From Luteibacter jiangsuensis (GTDB lineage Bacteria > Pseudomonadota > Gammaproteobacteria > Xanthomonadales > Rhodanobacteraceae): a stretch of 64,000 nt of DNA. Below are positions 18,865 through 27,997 of this stretch, in pieces; the stretch's first letter is position 1; each line of letters begins with the position of its first letter. The DNA lies in assembly GCF_011742555.1 (NCBI RefSeq), contig NZ_JAAQQR010000001.1, forward strand, positions 124,001 through 188,000. Direction: 5' to 3'. The translations under genes were made by a program, and so were the position numbers. The notes under the pieces are model-generated. The model did not search any database, was not told where the DNA came from, and was given only the letters and a program-made list of their open reading frames with translations.

Positions 18865-21747
18865 ATGATCTCGTTTCGTCGAGCTGGCTTCGTGCTGGCG
18901 TTCCTGGGCGCGTCCACCGCTGCAGCGGCTGCCGGCCATACGGTGGCCTACGACCGCTACTCGCTCGTCATCGACGGGAAACCCACGTATCTATGGTCGG
19001 GCTCGTTCCATTACTGGCGCCTGCCCTCCCCCGACCTCTGGCTCGACGTCCTGCAGAAGATGAAGGCCGCCGGCTTCAACGGCGTGGAGGTCTATTTCGA
19101 CTGGGGTTATCACTCGCCGAAGCGCGGGGTCTACGACTTCTCGGGCATCCGCGACGTGGACCGGCTGCTCGACATGGCACGTGACGTCGGCATCTACGTC
19201 ATCGCGTGCCCCGGCCCGTACATCAATGCGGAAACCGACGCGGGTGGGTTCCCCGGCTGGCTGGTGACGACCGCGGGAAAGCCGCGCTCCGACTCTCCCG
19301 AATACACCGCCGCCTACCGGGAATGGATGACGCAGATCAACCGGATCATCGCGCGGCACCAGGTGACCGACGGGCGTGGCACCGTGCTGCTCTACCAGGT
19401 GGAGAACGAACTCTACGACGAGTCCGACGACACGCGCCGTTACATGCAGGCCCTGGAAGACAAGGCCCGCGCCGACGGCATCACGGTGCCGCTCACGGGA
19501 AACCACAATGGCAATTTCGTGTCGGGTCTGGGCGCCACCGACATCCCGGGCCAGGACTCCTATCCGCTGGACTTCGACTGCTCGCACCCGGAGCGCTGGA
19601 ATGCCATCTACGACTTCAGCGCCGAACGCCGCGAACTGACACAGGCGCCCCTGTTCTTCCCCGAGTACCAGGGCGGTGCCTTCGACGTCTGGGGCGGCCC
19701 CGGCTACGAAGCCTGTCGGAAGCTCACCGGGCCGGCGTTCGAGCGGGTGTTCTACGAGTCGATGATGGCGGCCGGGTCTACTATGCTGAACTTCTACATG
19801 ACCTACGGCGGCATCAATTGGGGCTGGTTGTCGTCGCCGGGCGTCTACACGTCGTACGACTACGGCGCCGCGATCACGGCCAGTCGCCAGCTCACCGGCA
19901 AATACGATCAGCAGAAACTCATCGGCTACATGATCCATGCCGTGCCGCCGCTGGCCCGAACCGATGCGGTCGGGGCATCGGTGCCGGACAACCGCCGTCT
20001 TCGCGCCACCGCGCGCATCAACCCCGACGACGGCACGCGCTTCTACTTCCTGCGCCATGCGGAACCCCAGGACACGTCCAACGATGCCACCCACCTGAAG
20101 ATCGCGCTGGGTGGCGCAAGCGAGACCACGGTGCCGCAGCAGCCCGGCACGGCCATTCATGTGGATGGGCGCGACGCCAAGATATTGCTCGCAAACTTCC
20201 GTTTCGGAAAACAGAATCTCGCGTATTCCACCTCGGAACTGATGACCCAGCTGAGCGAGGGAGCGAAGGACCTCGCCCTGTTCTATGGCCGCCATGGCGA
20301 AGACGGCGAGACTGTCCTGCGTTATCCGGCGCAGCCATCGGTTCGTGTCCTCGAAGGAACCGTGGCGACGCATTGGGACGCCGCCACGCATTCGCTGCGG
20401 CTCAACTATCGTCATGACGGCCTTGCGCGCGTGGTCATCGAACAGGGTGAGGCCTCGCTGCTCCTGCTGATCGGAGACAACGACGCGGCGATCCGCTTCT
20501 GGCAGCTGGACACCGCCAAGGGCCCCGTGCTGGTTCGCGGCCCCTATCTGGTACGCGACGCGATGCAGGTCGGCGACACCGTCGCGCTCACGGGCGACAC
20601 CGAGCAGGCCGGCGAGCTGGAGGTTTTTGCCGCGTCCGATACGCGGGGCGTGACCTGGAACGGCGTGCCGGTCGATGCGGTGGCGACGCCTTCCGCCAGC
20701 CTTCTCGCGCATGTGGCTGGTCCCGCGCCCGTGACACTTCCCCGCCTCGACCGTTGGCGGGTGCATATGGGCGCACCGGAGATCGCGCCCACGTTCGACG
20801 ACAGCCGGTGGCAAGCCACGGACCGTGCGAGCTCGCCCAACCCGCACTGGGACCACCGCCTGCCCATCCTCGACAGCGACGCCTATGGGTTTCACCACGG
20901 CAACGTCTGGTATCGCGGGCACTTTCGCGCCACGGGCAAGGAGACCGGCGTCCGCCTGGCCGCCAACATTGGCGTGCATCTGGGCAACCACGGCATTTTC
21001 ACCGCCTGGCTAAACGGCCATTTCCTGGGCAACAACCCAAGCGGTGCGCAGGAGTTCGCCATCGATCCGGCGTGGCTGAAGAAAGGCGAAGACAACGTGC
21101 TGTCGGTACTGGTCGACAACCATGGCCATCTTCAGGAAGAACGCAATGGCGCGTTCCGTGAGCGGCGGGGCCTTCTCTCGGCAACGTTCGCCGGCGCGCC
21201 CACCGACATTCGCTGGAAGATCCAGGGCAACTCTGGTGGCGAGGACCTCCCCGATCCCGTACGTGGCCCGTTCAACGCCGGCGGACTGTTCGGCGAGCGC
21301 ATGGGCTGGCAGCTTCCCGGCTTCGACGACGGACGATGGAAGGCCGCCACCTTGCCGCAGGTTACCGACGCGCCGGGCGTCGACTGGTACCGCACCACGT
21401 TCCGCCTCGACCTGCCCGAGGGGCAGGACGTGCCCATCGCCCTGCGCATCCACGATGCCGCTCCCCACCACTATCGGGCGGTTGTGTTCGTCAACGGCTG
21501 GCAGATCGGCCGCTACATCAGCGACGTCGGACCGCAGACCGACTTCGAGCTACCGTCGGGCCTGCTGAATCGCCAAGGCGACAACACGATTGCCATCGCC
21601 GCATGGAGCACCGCGCAGGACGGTGGCCTGGGCGAGGTGTCGCTGGTGAGGCAAGGCAATTACCGCACGCCGCTGAGGCAACGAACGGTGGAGGCACCCG
21701 ACTACGACGCGCTGATGCGATCGCGGAAGGCCGCTTCTCGCCCGTGA
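18865..21747 (+). CDS. Glycoside hydrolase family 35 beta-galactosidase, exported
   Basis: A 960-residue GH35 enzyme. The ATG at 18865 follows CGGAGGTGGG and starts a signal peptide ending near AAAAAGHT. The catalytic barrel shows SGSFHYWRLPSPDLWLDVL, CPGPYINAETDAGGFPGWL, the acid/base E182 in QVENELYDE and the nucleophile E267 in FFPEYQGGAFDVWGG. The C-terminal ~350 residues form beta-sandwich domains with WYRGHFRA and WYRTTFRLDLPEG motifs. It starts 65 nt after the MFS stop, so the two are probably one transcript. Likely role: removing beta-galactosyl side chains from plant glycans. Confidence 0.9.
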   Translation: MISFRRAGFVLAFLGASTAAAAAGHTVAYDRYSLVIDGKPTYLWSGSFHYWRLPSPDLWLDVLQKMKAAGFNGVEVYFDWGYHSPKRGVYDFSGIRDVDRLLDMARDVGIYVIACPGPYINAETDAGGFPGWLVTTAGKPRSDSPEYTAAYREWMTQINRIIARHQVTDGRGTVLLYQVENELYDESDDTRRYMQALEDKARADGITVPLTGNHNGNFVSGLGATDIPGQDSYPLDFDCSHPERWNAIYDFSAERRELTQAPLFFPEYQGGAFDVWGGPGYEACRKLTGPAFERVFYESMMAAGSTMLNFYMTYGGINWGWLSSPGVYTSYDYGAAITASRQLTGKYDQQKLIGYMIHAVPPLARTDAVGASVPDNRRLRATARINPDDGTRFYFLRHAEPQDTSNDATHLKIALGGASETTVPQQPGTAIHVDGRDAKILLANFRFGKQNLAYSTSELMTQLSEGAKDLALFYGRHGEDGETVLRYPAQPSVRVLEGTVATHWDAATHSLRLNYRHDGLARVVIEQGEASLLLLIGDNDAAIRFWQLDTAKGPVLVRGPYLVRDAMQVGDTVALTGDTEQAGELEVFAASDTRGVTWNGVPVDAVATPSASLLAHVAGPAPVTLPRLDRWRVHMGAPEIAPTFDDSRWQATDRASSPNPHWDHRLPILDSDAYGFHHGNVWYRGHFRATGKETGVRLAANIGVHLGNHGIFTAWLNGHFLGNNPSGAQEFAIDPAWLKKGEDNVLSVLVDNHGHLQEERNGAFRERRGLLSATFAGAPTDIRWKIQGNSGGEDLPDPVRGPFNAGGLFGERMGWQLPGFDDGRWKAATLPQVTDAPGVDWYRTTFRLDLPEGQDVPIALRIHDAAPHHYRAVVFVNGWQIGRYISDVGPQTDFELPSGLLNRQGDNTIAIAAWSTAQDGGLGEVSLVRQGNYRTPLRQRTVEAPDYDALMRSRKAASRP

Positions 21748-21758
21748 CGGCCCCGCCG

Positions 21759-21782
21759 GTCCGGGCCCACGATGGCCCGGAC
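21759..21782. terminator. Bidirectional terminator-like hairpin
   Basis: Perfect 9-bp arms GTCCGGGCC/GGCCCGGAC with loop CACGAT lie in the 39-nt gap between the convergent GH35 and cytochrome P460 genes. No long T-run follows on either side. Confidence 0.5.
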
Positions 21783-21786
21783 GCCG

Positions 21787-22320
21787 TTACGGGGAGTATG
21801 TCGTGAATACGAAATCGTCTGCCGCGGGCAGTTTCGTGTGGCAAGCGAAACACGTCTGCATCAGTGGCCTGCCCGGATTTGCCTTTCCGTTCTCGAACTG
21901 TCCATACCCCCAACCGCCCGACGCCGCATAACGCTTCGAGTCCTTGACCGAGATCTGCACGTTCGTCGGGTCACCGGCCACGAAGGACTGTTGCCGGCCG
22001 AAGATGGCGTCGTTTCGTGCGGACGCCTCATATTTCCAGGCAATGCGAGCGATGATCGAGCCGTCCGGAAACGGCAGGGTATGGTCCCGAAAGGCCTTCA
22101 TGGCGACGTCGTTGCCAAGGATGACTCGTAAGTCGTTGAGGCTGCCGGCCTCGTGCGCCACGCTCACCACTTGCCAGTTCCTGTAGTCCGCAGGCAGTAC
22201 CACGCCATAGATCGGCGATGCGTTCCCGTCCGGGGGCGACGAGGCAGTTTCTCCCGCACGTATACCGAACACCGCGAACATGCCGAGAAACAGGAGAACC
22301 AGCGACACTTTCCAGACCAT
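21787..22320 (-). CDS. Cytochrome P460 family protein
   Basis: A 177-residue exported c-type haem protein. ATG at 22320 is preferred over GTG 22335 because GGAG stands 6 nt before it. The N-terminal hydrophobic stretch MVWKVSLVLLFLGMFAVF is a signal or anchor. The single haem motif is CFACH near the C-terminus; LPFPDGSIIARIAWKYEA matches the P460 core that includes the family's cross-linked Lys region. P460 proteins oxidise hydroxylamine or bind NO; the activity here is not shown. It follows the MBL-fold gene by 21 nt. Confidence 0.82.
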   Translation of the reverse strand: MVWKVSLVLLFLGMFAVFGIRAGETASSPPDGNASPIYGVVLPADYRNWQVVSVAHEAGSLNDLRVILGNDVAMKAFRDHTLPFPDGSIIARIAWKYEASARNDAIFGRQQSFVAGDPTNVQISVKDSKRYAASGGWGYGQFENGKANPGRPLMQTCFACHTKLPAADDFVFTTYSP

Positions 22321-22341
22321 GGGCGACTCCTGCACCTTCGC

Positions 22342-23298
22342 TCACTTCAAGCCGTCGTAGACGATGCGCGCGAAGAAGTCCGGACCGATCACGAAGTGGC
22401 CGTAGACGTCGTCGTACTTGGCGGTGGGCTTCGCCGCCACCACTTCGTCCCGCGTCTTTCCCTGTTTCTTCAGCGCGGCCACGTTGTCCCGGATGTCGGC
22501 GAGCATGTCGCGGAACTCCTTAAGCTGTTTCTTCGTGCCGACCGGACCGTGTCCCGGCACGATGACCACGTCGTCTTTGAGCCGGGCAAGGATCGCGTCG
22601 TCGGCAGCGATCATGCCGTCGATGCCGCCGCCGTGTTCGTTGTCGATGAACGGATAAACGCCGTTCCAGAAAAGGTCGCCCAGCGATGCGACGTTGGCCT
22701 CCTTGAAAATGACGTAGAGGTCGGTGTCGGTATGCGACGGCCGCGCCAGTCTCACCTCGATGGTCTGGCCCGCGAAGTGGTAATTCTTGTCCTTCTTCAC
22801 GATGTCGGTGGGAACGCCGCCGGCCGGCAAGGGCTGGAACGTGTAGTCCCAGAAGTCGACGCGCGTGACGGTGGACACGCGCTTCGCCGTCCCCGCCGTG
22901 CCGATGATCGTTGCACCCAGGTCGTGAAGCCACGGATTGCCGTCGGTGTGGTCCCAGTGGTAGTGGGTGTTGACGACATACTTCACCGGACCGCTCCCGA
23001 GGGCCCGTAAGGCTGCTTCGACGCGGGGACGCGAGACGGCGATGCCCGCGTCGACGAGGAACTGTCCTTCCTTGCCATTGAGTACGGTGATGTTTCCGCC
23101 GGAGCCCGACAACATCGTCAACGAACCGCGCAACGGTGTGCTCTCGATGGGCGCGGTGGCGGCCGCCTCGTTGATCTTGACGACCGGGCTGACCGGCTTC
23201 GCCTCCTGACCGAAGGCAATCGACGAAACCAGCAAACCACCAGTCAGCAGAAGGGACCACCTGCCGGAAAGGGAACGCGTGCAGTTGAGGAATGTCAT
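22342..23298 (-). CDS. Exported metallo-beta-lactamase-fold hydrolase
   Basis: A 318-residue MBL-fold protein with signal peptide (through SSIAFGQE). ATG 23298 follows AGGAACCGGT; an upstream in-frame start at 23334 would add 12 residues before the signal. Metal ligands are HYHWDHTDGN, the later SHTDTDLYV His and PGHGPVG. The order resembles periplasmic B3-like or quinoprotein-associated MBL hydrolases; the substrate is unknown. It is the first gene of a pair with the cytochrome P460. Confidence 0.82.
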   Translation of the reverse strand: MTFLNCTRSLSGRWSLLLTGGLLVSSIAFGQEAKPVSPVVKINEAAATAPIESTPLRGSLTMLSGSGGNITVLNGKEGQFLVDAGIAVSRPRVEAALRALGSGPVKYVVNTHYHWDHTDGNPWLHDLGATIIGTAGTAKRVSTVTRVDFWDYTFQPLPAGGVPTDIVKKDKNYHFAGQTIEVRLARPSHTDTDLYVIFKEANVASLGDLFWNGVYPFIDNEHGGGIDGMIAADDAILARLKDDVVIVPGHGPVGTKKQLKEFRDMLADIRDNVAALKKQGKTRDEVVAAKPTAKYDDVYGHFVIGPDFFARIVYDGLK

Positions 23299-23419
23299 AC
23301 CGGTTCCTGATGAATGCCCCTCGGGTCGGGACACGCAGCGTGACGACGCGAGACGATTCGCGTCTTGGTCAGGGCGCTTATTTTTGGTGCTTCACGTATT
23401 TCGGCTGCGTGGCGTGATT

Positions 23420-23501
23420 GTGGGAGCCGCTTCAGCCGCGATGGGTGCTCGCGGCAAGCTTGCCCGCTGCCGCGGGATCGCCGGCGTAGCCGGCTCCCAC
23501 A
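23420..23501. repeat. REP-like palindromic element, copy 1
   Basis: About 82 bp bounded by GTGGGAGCCGCTTCAG and GCCGGCTCCCACA, which pair as inverted ends, with an internal CTGCCGCGGGATCGCCGGC. Nearly identical to 41687-41768. It lies in the gene-free stretch 23299-23561. Confidence 0.75.
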
Positions 23502-23561
23502 CAAAAGCACCGAGACCCGAGACGTGCGCGATGCACCTGACCGACAAGAGGTGCCGATCGC

Positions 23562-24854
23562 TCAGGGCGACGTCCACCATAGTGCGAGTGCGAACACCGC
23601 GAGGATGACGACGGTGGCTGGGGCAACCTTCAACGCATAGCGCTTTCCACCTTTCGCATAGGCAAGTCCGCATTTGAAGACGGCGGCTGACGCGTACGCG
23701 ATGAGCACGCACGCGGACGCGAGTCCCAGTCCGATCTGCCCGTTCGCCGTCGACTGCGCCGCCGACGCGGCGGCCGCGTGCACGTCGGCGATGCCGGAAA
23801 ACACCATCAGCCACGGAAGGCTGCCGCTTCCCAACCATTCGCGGAGCATCGACGTCAGCAGGAGCACGCCCGCGAGGATGGCGACGAAGCGAAGCACGCT
23901 GCTCGGTCTGAACGGGCGGGATCCGGCGAGCCTGCCGGGGGTTGCCGTGGTGCCCGCGCCCCAGGCGGCCGCCACGGCGCAGACGGCCGTGACCAGACCG
24001 GCCGCCACCAGGGGGATCGCCAATCGTTCGAGCAAGGCAGGAGCGAGAGAGCCAACCACCACCGACAACTGCACGAGGCTGCCTACGTTTGCGAGGATCG
24101 CGGCACTGGCCGCCGTCGCCGCCAGCGCCGGTTCCTCCCTGGCCCGTTCGCCCATCGCGAGCACCGTTGCCGTGCTGGATGCGAATCCGCCGGCCAGACC
24201 CGCGACGGCCAGGCCAACCCTGGCGCCGAAGATGCGCAGCACCAGATACCCGACCGAGGCGATGGACATCACGGCCACCACCAGCCACCAGAGCCGGCGC
24301 GGGTTGATGCTTTGCCACGGGTCCACCGTGACGTCGGGCAGCAGCGGCAGCACCACGAACGCGGCCACGGCGAGGATGAGCAGGTCGTGCAGTTCCCGCT
24401 CCGAGAGCCATTGGCGCGCGAAGCGATGCAGGCGCGCCCGGCTGGCGAGGAGCGTGGCCACCACGACGCCGACGCCGCCCGCCAGGGCGGCGGACGACGC
24501 GGCCAGCACGCCGAGCAGAAAGGTCACGAGCATCGCCACTTCCGTGGTGAGGCCCGGCGGCGTTCGGCTGCCTGCGGCGCCCTCCTTTCCGTCCGCGGCA
24601 CTTCTCACGTAACTCGCCGTCGCGACGAAGGCCAGGAACAGTCCGCCGACACAGATGGCCGCGGTACCGGCGAATGCGGCGATCACGCCGCCCAGCCCGA
24701 GCATGCTGAAGGTTCGCACGCCCGCAGGCAGCGCGCGCGGGTGATGGTCCTTCGCGCGCTCCCGCTCGAGCCCGATCAGCAGACCCACGCCCAGCCCCAC
24801 GCCGAGCGCGACCACCTGCGGCGTAAAGGAGAGGATGCCGATATCGGTGGACAT
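23562..24854 (-). CDS. MgtC/SapB N-terminal + DUF4010 membrane protein
   Basis: A 430-residue, very hydrophobic protein with about 11-12 membrane segments. The start MSTDIGILSFTPQVVALGVG leads into GLLIGLERERAKDHH, the signature of the MgtC/SapB family, and the C-terminal half (FASSTATVLAMGERAREEP..., SGIADVHAAAASAAQ) is DUF4010. The ATG at 24854 overlaps the stop of the DUF2238 gene as TGATG, so translation is coupled. Transport function is not established. Confidence 0.85.
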   Translation of the reverse strand: MSTDIGILSFTPQVVALGVGLGVGLLIGLERERAKDHHPRALPAGVRTFSMLGLGGVIAAFAGTAAICVGGLFLAFVATASYVRSAADGKEGAAGSRTPPGLTTEVAMLVTFLLGVLAASSAALAGGVGVVVATLLASRARLHRFARQWLSERELHDLLILAVAAFVVLPLLPDVTVDPWQSINPRRLWWLVVAVMSIASVGYLVLRIFGARVGLAVAGLAGGFASSTATVLAMGERAREEPALAATAASAAILANVGSLVQLSVVVGSLAPALLERLAIPLVAAGLVTAVCAVAAAWGAGTTATPGRLAGSRPFRPSSVLRFVAILAGVLLLTSMLREWLGSGSLPWLMVFSGIADVHAAAASAAQSTANGQIGLGLASACVLIAYASAAVFKCGLAYAKGGKRYALKVAPATVVILAVFALALWWTSP

Positions 24855-25582
24855 CACCGCTGTGACCACGTGTCCGCGACGGCAGCCCTGAGGCCGCGCC
24901 AGCGCGCTGCGGCGAGCAGGCATGTCATTGCCACGCTCCCCAAGGTGGCGAGCAACATGTCTTTCTGGGCGTCCCATTCGTCTCCTTGCGTGCCGAGGTA
25001 CGTCAGCCCCAGATCGCCTCCGAAGACGAGTGCGGCCCCCCACTCCACCAGTTCGTACACCATGGAGTGCGCCATCACGAAGGTCACCGGGACAATCCAC
25101 CGCCACAGGCCTTGCAGCGCGGCCCGACTTGCGAAGAGTTCGAAAACCGCAGGCATCACGAAGAATCCGTAAGCGAAGTGCACCACGCGATCGTAGTGAT
25201 TGCGGGACTCACCCGCACCGGTCCACGCCAGGTCCGGCATCCACTCCAGCCACTGCGGATACGGGACCCTCGAATAGGTGTAATGCGCGCCGACCTCATG
25301 GAGGCAGAAGAAGACGAACAGCATCAGGTAACTCAGCGTCGAAAAGCGCAACCGGCGATAGCCGGCGACGAACAGCGGCAAGGCAATCGCCACGAGCGCA
25401 TTCTCCAGCAGCCAGTCGCCCCGGTCGTTCGGAGACCACCCTGACCAGACAAGAATCGGCACGGTGGCGGCCAGCAGGATGGGCGGAAGCGCCAGCCGCT
25501 GCCGAATCCGCGCAAGCGCCGCCGGCACGGCACCCGTGTCCTGGAGGCTTTCCCCTGGTCTGTTCGGCGATGGTGCGGACAA
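24854..25582 (-). CDS. DUF2238 (YjdF-like) membrane protein
   Basis: A protein with about six hydrophobic segments and the DUF2238 signature HEVGAHYTYSRVPYPQW and NHYDRVVHFAYGF. No ATG exists upstream of the first membrane helix. The frame is open to GTG 25687, but that start would lie beyond the FNR-type box at 25638-25651. TTG at 25582, 55 nt from the box, fits the spacing seen at neighbouring genes and is used here; GTG 25528 is another option. Function unknown. Confidence 0.75.
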   Translation of the reverse strand: MSAPSPNRPGESLQDTGAVPAALARIRQRLALPPILLAATVPILVWSGWSPNDRGDWLLENALVAIALPLFVAGYRRLRFSTLSYLMLFVFFCLHEVGAHYTYSRVPYPQWLEWMPDLAWTGAGESRNHYDRVVHFAYGFFVMPAVFELFASRAALQGLWRWIVPVTFVMAHSMVYELVEWGAALVFGGDLGLTYLGTQGDEWDAQKDMLLATLGSVAMTCLLAAARWRGLRAAVADTWSQR

Positions 25583-25637
25583 TGCGGCATTCCGGTGGCA
25601 ATCAGGCGCATAAGACTGCCACGTTGGGTGCGCCACG

Positions 25638-25651
25638 TTGACGCGGATCAA
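25638..25651. promoter_or_regulatory. FNR/ANR-type box shared by divergent DUF2238 and USP genes
   Basis: TTGACGCGGATCAA, one base from the perfect FNR palindrome. It is 77 nt from the USP ATG at 25729 and 55 nt from the proposed TTG at 25582 on the other strand. Confidence 0.62.
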
Positions 25652-25728
25652 GATGCGGGTCGGAGCGGCATCCAAAAATGGGGGCACGGCGGCCCTCGCG
25701 GCCCGCCGGCCACCACGGAGACCGCTCC

Positions 25729-26148
25729 ATGAAGATCCTCATAGCCATCGACGGTAGCGCGGCCTCGATTCGCGCACTGCGCTTCGTCCTGCGCCACCAG
25801 GTCGCTACCGAGGGGGCCGAACTGACTCTGATCCACGTCGACGCGCCGCTCAATGGCCACATCGCCACTTACCTGGACGAGGTCTCGATCGCGGCATTCC
25901 ACGCACAGAACCGCCAGACGGCCATGCGGCGGGCGCGAACGGTTCTCCGCGAGGCCGGCGTGGATTACGAGGAAGCCTTCGGCATCGGCGATGCCGCCGA
26001 TGAGATTGCCGCGCTGGCCCGCCGCGGCAAGTTCGACATGATCGCGATGGGTTCGCATGGGCGCAATGCGGTCATGACGGCATTCCTTGGATCAGTTGTC
26101 CGCAAGGTGCTCGAACGCACCAAAGTACCCGTGGTGGTCGTGCGCTGA
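25729..26148 (+). CDS. Single-domain universal stress protein
   Basis: A 139-residue canonical UspA-type protein, MKILIAIDGSAASIRALRFV, with an intact ATP-binding loop GSHGRNAVMTAFLGSV (G-2x-G-9x-G-S) and end VPVVVVR. GGAGACCGCTCC precedes the ATG at 25729. It is the cleanest ATP-binding type USP of the island. The phosphotransacetylase gene follows after 41 nt, probably on the same transcript. Confidence 0.92.
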   Translation: MKILIAIDGSAASIRALRFVLRHQVATEGAELTLIHVDAPLNGHIATYLDEVSIAAFHAQNRQTAMRRARTVLREAGVDYEEAFGIGDAADEIAALARRGKFDMIAMGSHGRNAVMTAFLGSVVRKVLERTKVPVVVVR

Positions 26149-26189
26149 CGCACCCGACGCCCCCATCGAACGCCGACTTCGGAATCGCC

Positions 26190-27152
26190 ATGTCCCCAAC
26201 GACCAACGAAACGGTTGCCGAAGGCGGCCTGCGTCATCCTCGCTTCCGCTTCCTCCTGGCACGCTGTCGCGATCGGCCGCGGATACCGATGGGCGTGATC
26301 CATCCGTGCAGCGCCGTTTCGCTCGAAGGAGCGCTCGATGCTGCGGCGCGGGGGCTGATCGAGCCCTGGCTGTTCGGCCCCGAGGCACAGATTCGGCAAC
26401 TGGCCGATACCCTGGGCCGCGGTCTCGAAGGCGTTACCCTCCGCGACGCGAGCGACGCCCATGCGGCCGCGCGGGCCGCGGCACTGGCAGGCCGCCGTGG
26501 CGACGTCGCCGCGCTGATGAAAGGCGACATCCACACGGCGGACCTGATGCACGTGCTGCTCGACCGGGACGCCGGCGTGCGCGGCAGCGGACGCATGTCG
26601 CATGCGTTCGCGATCGACACGCCGGCCTACTCGCACCCCGTGGTCATCAGCGACGCGGTGATCCATGTGCACCCCGGTCTCGAGGAAAAGCGCGACATCT
26701 GCCAGAACGCGATCGGGCTGGCGCAGACCATCGGCATCGAGCACAGGCGCGTCGCCGTGCTGGCTGCCGTGGAGACAGTGCACGAGGCCATGCCGGCGAC
26801 GCTGCACGCAGCGGCCCTGGCCAAAATGGCCGAACGCGGCCAGATCGTCGGGGCCGACCTCGAAGGCCCCCTTGCCCTGGACAACGCCATCAGCCACGCC
26901 GCGGCGGACATGAAGCACATCGAGGCGCGGGTCGCCGGAAGGGCCAACATCCTCATCGCCCCCGACCTCGAGTCCGGCAACCTGCTGGCCAAGGCCATGG
27001 TGCTCCTGGCCGATGGCATCGCCGCAGGCATCGTGCTGGGCGCGTCGATTCCGGTCGCCCTCACGAGCCGCGCCGACAGCCCGGCATCGCGCGTGGCATC
27101 GGCCGCCATGGCCGTGCTCGAAGCCACGCGTACGGAACACCCCTTGGGCTGA
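26190..27152 (+). CDS. Phosphate acetyl/butyryl transferase family enzyme
   Basis: A 320-residue protein of the PTA/PTB family, transferring acyl groups between CoA and phosphate. Motifs include ALMKGDIHTADLMHVLL, SHAFAIDTPAYSHPVVISDA and the PDLESGNLLAKAM substrate-phosphate region. It matches the C-terminal domain of the 'bifunctional enoyl-CoA hydratase/phosphate acetyltransferase' type in length, but has no hydratase domain. With an acetate kinase it would give substrate-level ATP under oxygen limitation, but no kinase gene is in the window. Likely co-transcribed with the USP upstream. Confidence 0.82.
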   Translation: MSPTTNETVAEGGLRHPRFRFLLARCRDRPRIPMGVIHPCSAVSLEGALDAAARGLIEPWLFGPEAQIRQLADTLGRGLEGVTLRDASDAHAAARAAALAGRRGDVAALMKGDIHTADLMHVLLDRDAGVRGSGRMSHAFAIDTPAYSHPVVISDAVIHVHPGLEEKRDICQNAIGLAQTIGIEHRRVAVLAAVETVHEAMPATLHAAALAKMAERGQIVGADLEGPLALDNAISHAAADMKHIEARVAGRANILIAPDLESGNLLAKAMVLLADGIAAGIVLGASIPVALTSRADSPASRVASAAMAVLEATRTEHPLG

Positions 27153-27259
27153 CGTCCGGGAACCATCCACGAGCGCATACTTGCCGTGCAGGGCCCCGTC
27201 CTCTTTAATGGGCGGCATTCGACCGGCGGGGCCCGGCGTACTCTCAAGGGACAGGGTCC

Positions 27260-27997
27260 ATGGCGGCCGACAAATCGGGCGACACGTTACTGATCGTCGA
27301 CGACGAAATCGACGTGACGACGCTGCTGTCGCGCTATTTCTCCGCCCAGGGTTTCCAGGTGCTCACCGCCGGCGATGGCAACGAGATGCGCCGCACGATC
27401 GCCGACCAGCCGGTCGACCTCGTCCTGCTCGATCTCGGCCTGCCCGGGGAAGACGGGTTCGCCCTCACGCGCTACCTGCGCGAGCAATGGCGTGGCCCCG
27501 TGGTGATCGTTACCGGGCGTGGCGAGTCGGTCGACCGCATTGTCGGCCTCGAACTGGGCGCGGACGACTACGTGACCAAGCCCTTCGACCTGCGTGAGCT
27601 GCTGGCCCGCGTTCGCAGCGTGCTGCGGCGTACACGCGGCTCTTCGGAGTCCACTCCTCCGTCGCCACCCGCGACACCCGGCGGATTCGCCTTCGACCGT
27701 TTCGTTCTGGACCTGCGCACGCATACGCTCGCCGACCGCGAGGGCTGCCGCGTCGAACTGACTACGGGCGAATTCGCCCTGCTGAAGACGCTCGTGGAGC
27801 ACCCCAACCAGGTGATGACCCGCGACCAGTTGATGAACCATGTGCATGGGCGCGAGGCGGGTCCGTTCGACCGCGCCATCGACGTGCAGGTGGGCCGCCT
27901 TCGCCGCAAGATCGAATCCGATCCGGCGCAGCCGCAGTTGATCAAGTCGGTGCGGGGTACCGGCTATCTCTTCACTCCCACGGTTCAACGCACATGA
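27260..27997 (+). CDS. OmpR-family response regulator
   Basis: A 245-residue regulator. The receiver has acidic D14/D15, phospho-acceptor D58 in LVLLDLGLPGEDG and K107 in YVTKPFD. The C-terminal winged helix has FALLKTLVEHPNQVMTRDQL, DVQVGRLRRKIE and RGTGYLF. The stop overlaps the ATG of the kinase gene by 4 nt (ATGA), so the pair is co-translated. Target genes are not evident from the sequence. Confidence 0.92.
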   Translation: MAADKSGDTLLIVDDEIDVTTLLSRYFSAQGFQVLTAGDGNEMRRTIADQPVDLVLLDLGLPGEDGFALTRYLREQWRGPVVIVTGRGESVDRIVGLELGADDYVTKPFDLRELLARVRSVLRRTRGSSESTPPSPPATPGGFAFDRFVLDLRTHTLADREGCRVELTTGEFALLKTLVEHPNQVMTRDQLMNHVHGREAGPFDRAIDVQVGRLRRKIESDPAQPQLIKSVRGTGYLFTPTVQRT

